A stretch of DNA of 64,000 nt from Mesostigma viride (GCA_009746045.1 RPFO01000050.1:3651949-3715948), one strand, 5' to 3'. Shown: positions 40,676 to 53,246, counted from the stretch's first letter. The notes: generated from the sequence alone by a model not told the origin. Numbers and translations are program-made.

Positions 40676-41334
40676 TCACCTCTTTGGTCCATAATTGGCT
40701 AATAAAATATACCCATTTCCCCGAAAAAAATTGTGGTGCACAGTGCGCGCACCGTGCGGAGGTGGCCATGGCGACGTGCGTTCCGTTAAAATATGGCTAA
40801 TCCGGCGGGCGACAGGCGAAAAAATTAAGCCGATGGTTAAAAGTGATGTTCTATTATGATGTTTCATAGCAAGATCTGCACTATTTGCAAATTCGCTGCC
40901 TTTGTTGGTACAGATTTGCACGGGGGTCTCATCCAACAATTTGGCCGCGATGAATAATCTAGCATGTGTGCCTGCGACGGTAGAACTCGATATTCGTGGG
41001 TTATTTTGATGCAGCAAGAGCCGTTTAGTAACGGACACCATGAAAATAACCTAAGCATCTTCGATCTGCGGCCATTTCCTGTCATTTCTAAAATGATTTC
41101 GTTCAGGCCTGCGCGATCCGCGGTTAATCCATCCATGGCTGGCTGGCTTTTCTTGCGCGCCTGGGTAGGAAATAATGCCGGCCGTGGTACGTTGATTTGC
41201 CGCATGTCACCGCCCAGTCTGTTTGCGCTCTTAATGAACCTGGCATGAAACTTTTTGCGCCGTTTCTGGGTTTTTCTTGCTATTTTGTTCTCCACTTGTT
41301 GCAGTTGTGCTATCAGATTTTCCGCAGCTTTCAA
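40676..41334 (-). pseudogene. Integrase-like fragment (weak) in the right part of the large hAT
   Basis: Two overlapping minus-strand frames (41334-40864 and 41041-40676). One holds ARLFIAAKLLDETPVQICTN then KGSEFANSADLA, like the middle of an rve integrase core (T-D-x-G-x-E-F), with N in place of the catalytic D. The other holds basic stretches (RKTQKRRKKFHARF). No complete domain; the origin could be a Polinton-, Ginger- or retroelement-type integrase. Confidence 0.3.
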
Positions 41335-42060
41335 TGGTTTTCCTTACGCTGCGTATGCCATGCTTCCTAAAGCTACCCAGAATTGATCGGGCAGTTATCT
41401 GGCTTTGCTACGCTTCCTGTATGGAGGTTTTCACACGGTAGACATTCTATATTGCGTAGTCAAGGACCCTAGCTGCCTGGGAGCGGCATCACCGTTGCAA
41501 GGAGCTGGCGAGCTCATAGACGCCTGTCATGCTCTTCAGCCTGCTGGAAAACAAGGTTGTTGTATGGAAGGTGAGAATATGTGAGTTACTTATTATCACA
41601 TCCCCACCTGTTTAGCCATGTTTAACATGTTGGCCCCTTGCTGGCCCACTGCACGGTCCCCTAGTTATTGCTGGCCTTTTTACCATATATAATAACTTGC
41701 ATCAAAGTGAAGGCACCCAAGTAAACATAACCAATATAAAGCCACATATATACAGTTATACACATATACACAATTATGCATGCGCAAGTTTACATTCTCA
41801 GTATTACATGCAATATATCGATCGTGTCCACAATATCCACCGTATAGAGTATAGCCGAGGGTAGGGCAACCTTGGATTATGTCCAAAACAGTGTTAAAAA
41901 CATGTGGATTGATGGTGGGTGTCTTAAAATGTGTAAAATCAGAGTATTCTGAGTGTGTCCGTACGAAAACGTATAATACCGTATTATACCGTATTATACC
42001 GTATTATACATTATACTCCACCGTGACCGTATAACGCGTATAACGTACGATTGCACTCTG

Positions 42061-42277
42061 CATTGCGGAGGGTGGAGATGGCAGCAGCCCATTCCTGGGG
42101 AGTCCACTCGTCACGTGGGCGGGGCCGTCCACCAGGGGGCCGGAGAGCGGTGGGACCAGGTAGTCCGTCTCACTGGTGGGGGCCTGCGGGGGCTCAATGG
42201 GGCCGCCTCGGCTGGCCGCAGGGCGTGCAGCTGCAGCGGGGTCAAGCGGGGGGGGCGGGCCAGGGGCCCCCGATTTC
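42061..42277 (-). pseudogene. LINE ORF2 fragment, continuation across the hAT
   Basis: Minus strand ETDYLVPPLSGPLVDGPAHV then SGLPRNGLLPSPPS runs to the CCGCAATG duplication and continues at 26259. It starts next to a (TAAT)n tract at 42279-42314. Confidence 0.6.
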
Positions 42278-42407
42278 CTAATTAATTAATTAATTAATTA
42301 ATTAATTAATTAATGGTAGCTCAAGCCGGCCGTTATCTTGTCCGCGCTAATTCGAGTCGTTCAGGATGAGGAATATGAATGGAGATGCATGGATTTTTTT
42401 GCGGATG

Positions 42408-42570
42408 ACGAGCCACGAGCCACGAGCAGACATGGCTGACGGCGGAGCTCAGAACTTTTGCGTCTGAGCCCCAAATTCAGTCAGGCTACTTGCATCATGC
42501 AGATGCGTCTTTTCAAGACGCATCTGCTAGTATAATCGGTTAATTACGGCTGTAACTCAGTATTTTGCAA
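42408..42570 (+). promoter_or_regulatory. 5' UTR of second ORF1-only LINE, with an 11-bp perfect hairpin
   Basis: CACGAGC repeats (two to three), ATGGCTGACGGCGGAGCTCA, GCGTCTGAGCCCCAAATTCA as at 5177-5392. Bases 42501-42511 (AGATGCGTCTT) pair perfectly with 42515-42525 across a 3-base loop. The hairpin sits about 45 bases upstream of the ORF1 ATG. Confidence 0.65.
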
Positions 42571-44118
42571 ATGCCACCAAAACGCAGCCTGGACAAACAA
42601 ATCGAGCTGCTGTCGGCATTCCCGTCGCCATGCAGCAGCACGTGCGACATCAACTCCTGCGGACGCCAACCTTTTCGCGCTGATCGAAGCTCTCCCCCCC
42701 GGTCTGCCTCCCTCGACGCAGTGCTCTACGCCAAATTTGTCGCCCATTCCCAAGAAAACCCGAACTTCCCATACCAGATGGGATGTCCGCCGCTTCGGCG
42801 CCGGCCAGCGGGATTTTTGCATCTTGGAAATCTTTTCGCTCACGAAGGAACAATGTGACGATGTTATCAAGTTCCTGGCCCGCCATCAGACGAACTTTTC
42901 CTGCCTACCCCTGGCGACAAGGTCACCAAGCCCGCCTGGGAATGGCTGCTTCAAGAACCGGAGGCGTATATACTTGAAGGCAGTCATCGATCATGTGCAG
43001 CTACCTGCGCTGCGACGCCCAGGACATCACCCAGATTGGCTACGCTGGCCTCAGGAGCCTCCTGCATGAGCGCAGACGGGCAGCCACAGCAGCTGCAGCA
43101 TCCCCGCCTGCAGAGCAGCACCTCCCCCAGCACGGACTCCATCCGAGCTGCAGTGGCGGAGCAGCTGGCGCCGATGGCTGAGCAGCTCGCCGCCCTGAAC
43201 GCGCCTGACGGCCCACTCAACACTCTCTCGGCCAAGGTCAACAACATTGAAGCCAGAGTCGCCCTAGCTTAAGCTCCAGCCTCAGTTTACTGCTACGCGA
43301 GAGCACATTGCCACCAAAGTTTCCGAGGCCACAGCCACTGTGGGCCACCTGCCTTAACCAGGTGGAAGGCCGAGTCGGCCAAGGCACCGTGAAACTTGAG
43401 GCTGCCAGTTGCTGTGAAGGTAGACGCCCTGGCCACGCATGCAGGTCCCCGAGATCGCCGAGCGAACGGCCACCATCGCCGCCCAACCTGCTGGTAGGGC
43501 TAGCGATGCCCCCTCGACTCGCGCCTCGACTGGGCGGACCTGCTCAAGAGCCAGGCATCCTCTACCACGACCGCCATCACCACCAAGCTCCAGGAGCTGG
43601 AAGACACGCGCCGCCAGGGCCGCGCTGACCGCGACCGTCGCCGCTGCCGGGTCATCCTCAGGCGCTTCGACATGCCACCGGAGGAGACCCCAGACTCTCT
43701 TCTCGACGAGCTGAAGAAACAGCTCTTGGCGTGCATGCAGCTGCCAGGTGCGATACTGCAGGGCGCCTACCGCCCAGTGCCCCATCCACGGGCCAAGGCT
43801 GGGCCCCCTCCAGTGGTCCTCACCTTCAGCGACATCACAGCCCGAGTTCGGTTCCTCTCTCGCCGCAAGAAGCTGGTGGACACCTCCTGGTCGCTTGACG
43901 TCGACCTGACGCCAGCCCATGGCAGCAGCAACGCCGCGATCATGCAGTGGCCCGACTACATCCGCCACAAGACCAACCCCGAGAAGCTCCAAGTGTACTG
44001 GCGGGGCGGGGACCTCTATGTCAACAAGAAACTGTGGAACTTAGCCCCCCCGGGCTTCCCCGGGATAGAGCACTCCAGCTATAGTTGTCTAGAATGGGGG
44101 CAATCGATTATGGGATAG
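42571..44118 (+). pseudogene. Divergent L1-type ORF1, frame-broken
   Basis: ATG at 42571 (MPPKRSLDKQIELLSAF). Frames change near 42770, 43030, 43270 and 43600. The best part is the C-terminus: EETPDSLLDELKKQLLACMQ, PPPVVLTFSDITARVRFLSR, LDVDLTPAHGSSN and KLQVYWRGGDLYVNKKLW, aligning with the RNA-binding region of the other ORF1 copies. The N-terminus differs, so this is a separate subfamily sharing the 5' UTR. No ORF2 follows. Confidence 0.6.
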
Positions 44119-44490
44119 CTTAGGCATTACAGCACTTGAAACGATATTAGCGCACAGCGTTATAGTACCTTCAATTAGCTCTGGCACCTTGTGGCCATCA
44201 GCTTGCGCCTTAATTAGCCGACGTCTTGAGCCCACCTCACATTTGTAGCATAAGCTATGCGTCAGCCTACATATGGTATTGCACTGGTTGTATTGCACCC
44301 ACAGTGTTGCGCCCCGGCACCATGCCGTGGAGAGAGCGCTCCGTGTGGCCTGCCCACCTGCGGCAGTGAGAGAAGCTAGGGCGCCCTCCCTCCTTCTCGC
44401 TAGCTGTGTATATAGGGTTGAAGGTTCCTTTACTCTGTATTGGCACCCACGTGACGCAGTCACGTGCTTATTAATTAATTAATTAATTAA
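44119..44490 (+). other. probable 3' region of the divergent ORF1 LINE
   Basis: No coding sequence. It ends in TTAATTAATTAATTAATTAA (44471-44490), the same kind of boundary seen at the other LINE ends. It does not match the 3' UTR family of the other copies. Confidence 0.4.
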
Positions 44491-44598
44491 TGCATGGAAA
44501 CACGTGTAGCCTTGTGCATTGAAATTATGGCTGGCTTACGGGCGTAGTCTAGAGTGACTAGACGACCTAGACGGTGGGGCCGGAAACAGCTGTACATA

Positions 44599-44857
<259 letters not shown>

Positions 44858-45059
44858 AATGTTCAACAACAAAAAAAAGAGAAGGATCGAAGAGGGAACG
44901 CATACACACATACACAGGGGCTAAAAGAAAGGGGCTAAAAGAAAAATTAAGACTTGTATGTATGGTTAGAAGCCTTGCTGGAACCTCCTCGCGTGGGGAG
45001 TACACCGCAAAAGACCAAACACATTACGGCCTTTACATTGCACGCACATTTTGAACGGA

Positions 45060-45800
45060 ATGATTTATAGTTGTCTCTATTTAGTGGCATGCGCAGGCCT
45101 GGGGCTAACATACATTTGTTCGTCTGTTCGCTCGTTCTTTCATTAATTCATTCGTCCGTTCATTCCTTTTGTTTCTTCATTCGCCTGCATGCCCGCCCGT
45201 CCGTTTGCTCGTTTGGTCAATCATTCACTCGCCACGTCCATTAATTGGTAGAGTCACGGCCGCTCCATGCAGATAAAGTACGTACTATAATGTCTCGAAT
45301 AATGATCAAGTAGATCGGTAGAAACCTTTCATCCCTGATTGCCTCACTGCAAGGAAGGGGCAGGGATGGCCCTGATTGTTGCCTTGAATTATAAATTAAG
45401 CTGCAGGCAAGTAAACTGCTTATATATCTATAGGGCCAGGGTCTGTAGCAAACTGCAGGGGCCGGGTATGTCGATGCTCGATCTGCGGCTGTGCAACGGG
45501 ACCATATGTAATGATGATACATATTTTTATTCGTTGAAAGGGTAAATATGCTATAATATCACGTGGTTACTATATACAGTTCGATAAACAACGTCAGTTG
45601 CACTAGGCTGTTTTGAGGCGTATCAACACATTCTGCCGCATTTCATGTGCACTCGGACACGTACACACGAGAGCAAGCACTCCGTGGGAATTGGTGCAAA
45701 CCACCGGCTGAGCACTTCCCGATGAGTATTGGCTTCCCGGCACAAGCATGAACATTCTCCTTGGTTGGCTTCCTTCATATCAAACCACGTCAGCTGAGGC
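45060..45800. other. no gene seen
   Basis: Short T/C-rich degenerate repeats (CGTTCATTCATTCGT-like, 45117-45230) and otherwise unremarkable sequence up to the stop of the next gene at 45809. Confidence 0.5.
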
Positions 45801-45808
45801 CTGACCAG

Positions 45809-48800
45809 CTAGCAAGGCGCGAGCGCGAAACACCGGAATGCCCCGCACTGCGGGTACGCCTTGACCGCCCGCCGAAGCGCCAACGGGAGGCTCATCCTCA
45901 TCTGGTACAGTCCCGTATACAACTCCCCAAAGAACTGCTGGCGGGCCTCGAGCGACGGGAGGTCCCACACGACCGCTGGTGGTCGGCCAGGGTCCCTGTC
46001 GTGCGTGCCGCAAGCCTGGCAGCCATTGGCCGTTGCGTGACGCAAGCCAGAGGGTTTCCGTGTCGGCGTGACTTGGTGGGCGCCCTTACGAGTGGCCACA
46101 TCCTTGACCATGCTGGCATCCGCACCAACCTTACTCTTGCCCTTGCCCTTGCCCTTACGTTCGTCAACGTTCCGAGTCTTTTCCCTCCGTCGTGTGCCTT
46201 TCCCACTGCCCCGCTTGGGACCAGGGGGACCGTCGCCTCGCGTCCCTCGTTCGTCCCTGCCAGACACTGGGACAGGCGAGGGCGCGTGCCTGGACGTTGT
46301 AACTGCCGCCCCAGGGCGGGGCCCACGGTCAACGGTGCTACCCGGGTCGGTGACTCGTGTGCTCAAATCCACCGTGCTTTGATGGGCGACCTGCCCTCTT
46401 GAATCGCGGCCATCTCCAAGAATCGTCCCGCAGGCACCAGCTGCCACGTCATCACCGCTCGCGCGGACGCCAGTAGAGATACCTCGGAGAGATCCAGCAG
46501 CGGTCGCAACGGTCTCCGTCCCATCCGCCGCGCTGCAAGCCATCCCCTCGGCCCTAACAGGGGCACTCGTCGCTGGTGGAGCGGCGAAGGGCCGCACGAC
46601 TGCTGTGGTGCCCGGGGAGGGCGACACTGAAGCTTTTGGCAGTACCATGGCTGCTGACAACCCTGCGCTTTGTTGGGGTCGCACCAGCGCTGCGGGCACA
46701 GCCGTGGCCTCGGAGCCCACTGTGGCACACGGTGAGACATTGGTTCTGCGAGGCCGGACGAGGATGGCAGGGCACGCATCCATCAACATCGAGTCGTCCA
46801 AGTACTCATCCAAGAGGTCGAAATCTAGTTCCAGCGCAGGGCTAGGAGAAGGCTCAGGAGGGGGAGGTGCATCCGTCACCGTGGCAGACGCGACCCCTAC
46901 TTCCTTCTGCGCCTGCTCTGCCGGCGCCACCTCGGCAGCGCCATCCCCCCTCGGCGCCGGTGAGACCTGGCCCTGCGATGCTACGTCCGCGGCAGGCAAT
47001 AGCATGCCCCCCTCGGTGACAGGAACTAGATACTGATAGCCCCTCTTGATGGCACCCGCTGCCGTGCCACTACCAGTGCCAGGCGCAGGTGAGTCCCCGC
47101 AAGCCGAGGCGCCAGTGTCGACAGGGACCGTGGGGTTGTCGTGTGCTACGGCAACAGCATCTGTCGCAACGACGCCGTTATTCAACTCTGCCTCCCGTCC
47201 CTTATTAGCAGAGCCGTGCGCCTCGGCTGGCCCTGCTCCCCCTCCCACTGCCCCACCCTCACCAATCGCCCCGCCCTCTCCCTCTCCCGCTCCTTCTCCC
47301 TCCAAGTCTCCCTCTCCCCCTCCATTTTCCGCTTCCACGTCCACTTGAACCTCATCACCCTTCATCTCTCTGCTGTCCTCCTTCCAATCCTCTGCCACCT
47401 CCTCTTCCTCTTCCTCGTCCTCTTCCGTCCCTTCTTCTTCTGTCACCCTCCCCTCATCCTCCTCTCCCCCGCTTTCTTCCTCTTCCTCTTCCTCCTCTTC
47501 CTCCCCCTCTTCCTCCCCCTCTTCCTCCCCCTCTTCCTCCCCTCTTCCTCCCCCTCTTCCTCCCCCTCTTCCTCCCCCTCTTCCTCCCCCTCTTCCTCCC
47601 CCTCTTCCTCCCCCTCTTCCTCTTCCTCCTCGTCCCCGCTCTCTCCCTCTGGTTCCCTGCCGCCTTCAGGAGACGCCGACATCGACCGCGACGCACCCTC
47701 CTCCCCAAGCGCCGATCCCTCGCTGCCACCGCTGCCATCACCGCCATCTACACCCCCTTCCTCTCCCGCTCCATCCCCTGGCCGGGCGACCTCCTCCCCC
47801 AGGACCACGATGTTCTGAAACTGGCACCCGCCAACATACTGCCCTCCACGCCCATGCGCGTGGCCCGCCTCATCCCACCTCTCGTGGTGATGCAGTTGCA
47901 CGCCGTCCGCCTGGCTAGGGACCCTGGGGCTCCCCGGCGGACTCGCCGCGTGCTGGCCACCGGGCCCCTGCGCGGGAGAGGGCGGGCTCCAGGCGGGGCG
48001 GCGTGACAGCGACAGCGTGTGGGCGGTGTCCGAGACGGCCACGACGGCCTTGGCCCCGCCGTCGAGCATTGCCTGGATGAGCGCGAGGGGGGCGTAGCCA
48101 CCACACACAACCAGACGGTCCCGCCACATGCCCACCTGCCAGGGGGGGGGGGGAGGCGGGGAAGCAAGGGAAGGGCCAGGAGAGGGGATGGGGCAGGCCA
48201 TTAGGATGAGATGAATGGAAATGAGTCCCTTTTCAAAAGGGGCTGCCGTGCGAAGCCGTAGAAGGTAACACTACACAGATACTGTTTCGCTGGCTCTAAC
48301 TTCAAAGTACCATGCAGGTGGTGGTGCACGTTGGATATTTCCCTGGCTCTATCTCTACCACCGAAGGGGGTGCGTACCATGGCGCACACGGTGCGGGCGT
48401 CCAGCACAACTTCCGGCAGCGAGCGCTGGAAGAGGTATGCGCCCACGCTGGTCCCTGTGCTCGGTAACGTCTGCTAGCACGCAGCGCAAGTGGCATCAGC
48501 AGGTGTGAGCAAGCGGAACAAGAGGGGGCCAACGTGCTTGAGGAACACCCACGTGTTGATTTTTGTTAGTTCCCACCATAACTAAGAGATGGATCTCGCG
48601 AAGCCCAGGCCAACCCATTAGCCAAGCAGTCTCGTGCCTCCGTAAAGGCCAGCATCGCATGCATCTAGGTGATCCATTAAGGAAGCTGATACTAACTAAC
48701 CTAGTAAGGCAGCTGATACTAACTAACCTAGTAAGGCAGCTGATACTAACTAACTAGTAAGGCAGCTGATACTAACTAACTAGTAAGGCAGCTGATATTA

Positions 48801-51800
48801 ACTAAACTACTAAGGCAGCTGATACTAACTAAACTAGTAAGGCAGCTAATACTAACCAACCTAGTAAAGCAGCTGATCCTAACTAAACTGGAATGGAGGA
48901 GGCCTTAAGGGAGAGCGCTTGGGAGCTCATGATGACAACAATGATGAGCGCATACAACACCGTGGAAAAAACAAGTGCTATGAGTGCTCATATATACAAC
49001 ACTGTGGAAAACCCTAGTGCTATGAGACCTCATATATATACAGCACCGTGGAAAACCCAAGTCAGCTACGGCCATGAGCTTGGGAGGCTACGTGTAAACC
49101 AGATCAATGAGCCTGGGAGGCTAAAATTCCCCCTCAAAAAGGAGCATAAACATATCAGAGTTCCTGCTCATGCGTGCTTGCCTACTTGTCTGTTATGATC
49201 ACCTGCAAAGAAGGGCTAAGAAAACGGTTAACCAACTGCGGTGATCATCCTGCACATGCTGGTGTTCCAAGCAAAAAGCCATGGCATTGCTGTTTTTTCC
49301 GTGCGCCAAGACCAATTTTCATGTTTGATGCCTCATTTGTTTTGTTTATTGGAGGGGCCTTGGAACAAATGTAGACAGCTCCACCACAAAAACTGCGGTT
49401 AACTGCTCCACCACATTAGTTTGAACAAATAGCGAAACAGTTCAGTTGGCGACTGGATGACAAAGTGGTTGATGGCAATTTGGGTGGTGACTGGGTGACA
49501 CCGATTCTGAAAACTAAGAGTTTCGAGTATTGGATATCTGCGTACAACAAAATGGGGTATTGTTGCCGCCACTCACCTGTGTGTGGTGGCTCAGGTACGC
49601 GTAGTTCTGGCCATCCACCACGAACGTCGGGTGCTGCTCACACAGCTGCTGCAGCGATGACAGCCGGGGGGGTGGCAGCAAGATCGCCGCAGGGCCACCC
49701 CCAGGGGGAGCATCCCCCGCCGCCCCCCGCTCCCACCCCACGTCCTTCCTAGCATCCCCATTCCCTGCATCAGCGAGAGCGCGTGATGGAGGGGCAGCGG
49801 CCGATGCCCCAATGCTGATGGGATCCTCTGACGTGGCGCCACTTGGCGGGGGGTGCGCCGTAGGGGCGGTCTGGGGTGAAGAGGACGCCCTGTACGCGCC
49901 ACCTGGCTTCCCGGCATGGCCTGCGGCATCCCCGGTGGCATGCGCATGGCCTGCGGGGTCGGTGGCGGAGGAGCCTGCGGTGGCGGGGTTGTTGCGGTGG
50001 CGGGCGAGCCAGGCGTTGGCGTGTGCTAGAAGCGAGCGCGCGTCGTCGCTGGGCTCGGCGACCGCGAACACCTCGGCGCGCCACCTGGCATCCCGGTGGG
50101 CGTGGAAGACGGTGCAAGGAAATGGAGACAGGGGGTAAGTAAAACGCCCGCTGAAGTCTGTCTGAAAGGAGCACAGGTAAACCCGGCCATGAATGAGACG
50201 TTATCAGAATGTAGCGGACGTCTATGCGTAATCCTATTTCCACGTGCGCGTGTTCTGAGGTGCCACCTGGCGGTTCAGGGATTCTTTAGGCCATGTGTGT
50301 TTCATGTGCGGCAATAACAAAGTGGATTCAGATTCAACAATTGGCCATGTGTGTTTCATGTGCGGCAATAACAAAGTGGATGCAGATTCAAAAAGTTTTT
50401 GCTTCAGTTCACTTTTGTACAGTACAATCTTCCTTGGCACAGTACTACCTCCCATGATACAACACCACCTTCCTTGGTACAATAGCATCTCCCGTACACA
50501 CTCCACACCACGGCCCACCTCCAGACCAGGCCAGGGGGCCCCAAGTACATGGCGTCCCCAGGGTTGCCCTGCCAGCTGCCCTGCGGCGCCGCGCGGCTCC
50601 CGTGTCGCGCGGCTTCCGCCAGCTCAGCGAGCCCCAGCCCCTGCAGCTCCAGGTGGATGACACCGACATCCGTCACGCCGCCCCGGTTGGCCAGCGCCGC
50701 CTCCACCCCGGGCACATCCGGCGCTAGCAGTGGCGGCTCCGTGGCCCGACGGTGGTGGCGGTGGTGGTGGTGGTGGTGGTGGTGGTGGTGTCGGCGGGGA
50801 TGGTGGAGGTCATGTTTGTCGTGTGGCGTTTGCGTGGGGGTGATGTGGGGGCCGTCGCCATGGTTACCACCTGGGTGTGGGGGGGCCGGGAGGGGTGGGG
50901 TGGCGGTCATCCATTGGTTAGAAACTGTGGAATGCCGCTACAGACTCACAAGTAACCAAACCAAACCAAAACAGACACATATAGAAACGATTGGCTTGAG
51001 ACTACCAAGGACACAAGCTTCCCAACGGCATTCGCTCGATCTAAACACGCATCTTTCTACTCGATCTAAACACATAACGGCAATCACTTCCTAGCAGCAG
51101 TCGCTTCGGGCCAGGCACATATCTTCTAGTGACAACGGCGACACAACAAAAACAAACAACAAAAACAAACAGACCTTATGTTTACAGATACAATTAGAGT
51201 TCTCCAATGTTTACAGATACTATGTTTACAGACCTTATGTCTACAGATACAATTAGAGTTCTCCAATGTTTACAGATACTATGTTTACAGACCTTATGTC
51301 TACAGATACAATTAGAGTTCTCCAATGTTTACAGATACCATGTTTACAGACCTTGTCTACAGATACAATCAGAGTTCTCCAATATTTACAGATACTATGT
51401 TTACAGACCTTATGTCTACAGATACAATTAGAGTTCTCCAATGTGGTTACGATAAGACAAGCCACACACCGTCGAGCCACAACGGCGACGGCGACGGCGG
51501 CCGCATGAAGGAAGCATCTGCAGGCAGCATGACGCCATTCTCCCCCCCGGCCCCGGCCGCCATGACCTGGCCATGTCCCTGCGCAGGCCCCTGGGCGGGA
51601 GACGACTGATGTTGGCTGCCCGCCAGGCTGTCGCCACCACGTCCACCTGCACCGGAACTCCTGCGCTTGACGCCACTGGCAGATGGCACAGAGGCAGCGG
51701 CCACGGCGGCGGCGGCGGCGGCGACGGGCGTGGGTGGTCCGGCTGCAGTCCCTGCTGATGGATCTGTGTGGTCCAGGGACCGGCGACCCCCTGCGCGCCT

Positions 51801-51880
51801 CGCGGAGGAGGATGCGGGTGGGGGCCGGGCGCCATCGAGGGAGGTGCGGGGGGTGGCCTGCCGTACGTTGGAGTGGGGTC

Positions 51881-51936
<56 letters not shown>

Positions 51937-53246
51937 GGCTGTTGCTGCTGCGGATGGTGCTGATGCTGGCGCTGCTGCTGGGAACGTTGGTGCTGTTGAT
52001 GTAGTGGAAATTGGTGGTGTTGCCGCGGGTGGTGTTGCGGGTGCTGGTGTGCGGCATGGTGCTCGCCGTGCGGCTGCTGCTGGTGGTGATGGTCACTATA
52101 GGCATGATGCTGATGGTCACTGTGATGGCCAGTGCAGAGGTGGTGGCCGCGGTCACTGTGGCGATAATGGTCACTGTCTTGCGAGCGTGCACGGTGCCCG
52201 TGGATCAAGCCGCCATGTACGCCAGCATAATCTTCAGCGATTCGATGGGACCCAGGGTGGCCGTCCACCCTCGCTGAATGCCGGCTGTTTCTACCGCCCC
52301 CCCCCTCGTGCGACGCATTTGCCCCGCCCATGTCCAAAGCGGCTGCCACGTCGATACCGTGACCGGCACCACAAAACACCGGTCTCCTCGGGCCGTCCAA
52401 ACCAGGCGCGAATGCCTCCTCCCTCCGCTCCCTCCCGCTCCCTCCCCCGCCGCCGTCCGAGTGCTGCCCCGCGCCACGGTCACGGTCACGTCCCGCCCCC
52501 GCCCCCGCCCCCGCGCCCCCGCCCCGGTTGCCAAGGGGGTCCCTGGTGCAGAGGATCGCTGTGTCGGAGGACGAGCGCACCGCGGGTGTGAGTGTGCTAG
52601 CGCCAGTGGAATCAGAGGGAGGGTGAGCGGATGGGTGGGCGGGTCCCGCCACTTCTCGGCCCCCCATGGGGTGATGTGCTGTGGTGGAATACTTGACATT
52701 GCCTCCAGTATTACTGACACTGGCGCCGGCAGCGTTGTTGTGGTGGTGGTTGTTGTTGTTGGTGGTGTTGGTGTTGGTGTTGGTGTTAGTGGTGGCGGCG
52801 AAGGTGGCGGCGGGGCTACTCCGCGTGGCCTTGCAGGGGGAGGGGAACGGTGACGCTGATGATGCGGATCGAGCGGGCGAGGGGGGCAGCGATCGGTTCG
52901 GTGACGGCGGGTAGGACACACTTCCGGGAGTCACGCAGGCGTCCGCGTGCTCGTCTCGGTCATCCCGTCGGCCCTGGCTGTTGTAATAGTTACGACTGTG
53001 AAGGTCATGGCGGTTGTAGTCAACGTCATCTTCATCGGAGGAGGACGAGGTGGGGGTCTCTCCGAGGGCGTCAGCGTCGGCGTCAGCAGAGGGGGTGGAC
53101 ACGAGGGAACTGCTGTCGACCGCGTGGAGACGCACCGTGGACCGGAGGCAGAGCGACTTGAGAGGGTCCACCACCGTGGATGCCCACGCCTCGCTCTGCA
53201 AACCGAGGACCAGAAGAGCGAGGTACTCAACAATCAGAAAAATCAT
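45809..53246 (-). CDS. Multi-exon host gene, possible caspase/CHAT-like fold with large low-complexity inserts
   Basis: Phase-consistent minus-strand exons: about 50900-50519, 50084-49577, 48470-48378 and 48135 onward. They give VEAALANRGGVTDVGVIHLE, WRAEVFAVAEPSDDARSLLA, HPTFVVDGQNYAYLSHHTQ, YLFQRSLPEVVLDARTVCAM and DRLVVCGGYAPLALIQAMLD-GGAKAVVAVSD. Acidic repeats follow, then FFGELYTGLYQMRMSLPLAL-RRAVKAYP and a stop at 45809. A buried strand, G-A-K-A-V-V, and a final helix with AL-x-x-A resemble the end of CHAT/caspase-like domains; this is weak inference. One frame change in the E/G repeat (47446-47640) is unresolved. Upstream, 53246-51447 is a His/Gln/Ser-rich reading that may be its N-terminal exon. 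Confidence 0.6.
47450..47640. repeat. acidic-coding repeat (CTCTTCCTCCCC)n
   Basis: About thirteen 12-bp units coding for E-E-G-E on the minus strand. One unit is a base short (47539-47545), which coincides with the frame change in the host gene. Confidence 0.8.
48680..48890. repeat. tandem repeat, about 24-28 bp unit
   Basis: Eight copies of AAGGCAGCTGATACTAACTA in the intron region upstream (minus sense) of the 48378-48470 exon. Confidence 0.9.
48950..49065. repeat. direct repeats of about 43 bp
   Basis: Three near-copies of ACACCGTGGAAAA followed by AGTGCTATGAG and CTCATATATA. Confidence 0.75.
50290..50394. repeat. direct duplication, about 53 bp
   Basis: GGCCATGTGTGTTTCATGTG then CGGCAATAACAAAGTGGAT and CAGATTCA occur twice, 53 bases apart. 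Confidence 0.85.
51183..51445. repeat. 59-bp minisatellite in an intron
   Basis: About 4.5 units of TACAGATACAATTAGAGTTC, then TCCAATGTTTACAGATAC and ATGTTTACAGACCTTATGTC. It lies between the His/Gln-rich exon and the next exon of the host gene. Confidence 0.9.
51884..51955. repeat. (CTG)n tract coding for poly-Gln on the minus strand
   Basis: Nearly perfect CTG run; on the minus strand it is a Q-rich stretch inside the 51447-53246 reading, next to a His-rich segment. Confidence 0.9.

Larger units (their letters stand above)
26260..42060. mobile_element. Large hAT-type element, expanded by nested insertions (15.8 kb)
   Basis: The flanks carry an exact 8-bp duplication, CATTGCGG (26252-26259 and 42061-42068), and the flanking LINE ORF2 becomes continuous when element and one copy are removed. 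Termini: left CAGTGTAAAATCATACG, right in reverse complement CAGAGTGCAATCGTACG (13 of 17 match), each followed by TATAATACGG repeats. CAG.GT ends plus an 8-bp duplication fit the hAT superfamily. Subtracting the 12.6 kb retrotransposon leaves about 3.2 kb. That core carries LINE and integrase-like fragments but no hAT transposase I can see, so it was probably mobilised in trans. Confidence 0.8.

Noticed and set aside
51447-52591. Plus-strand Ala/Cys/Leu-rich readings over the CTG repeat
   Set aside because: Repeat-driven shadows of the His/Gln-rich minus-strand reading.
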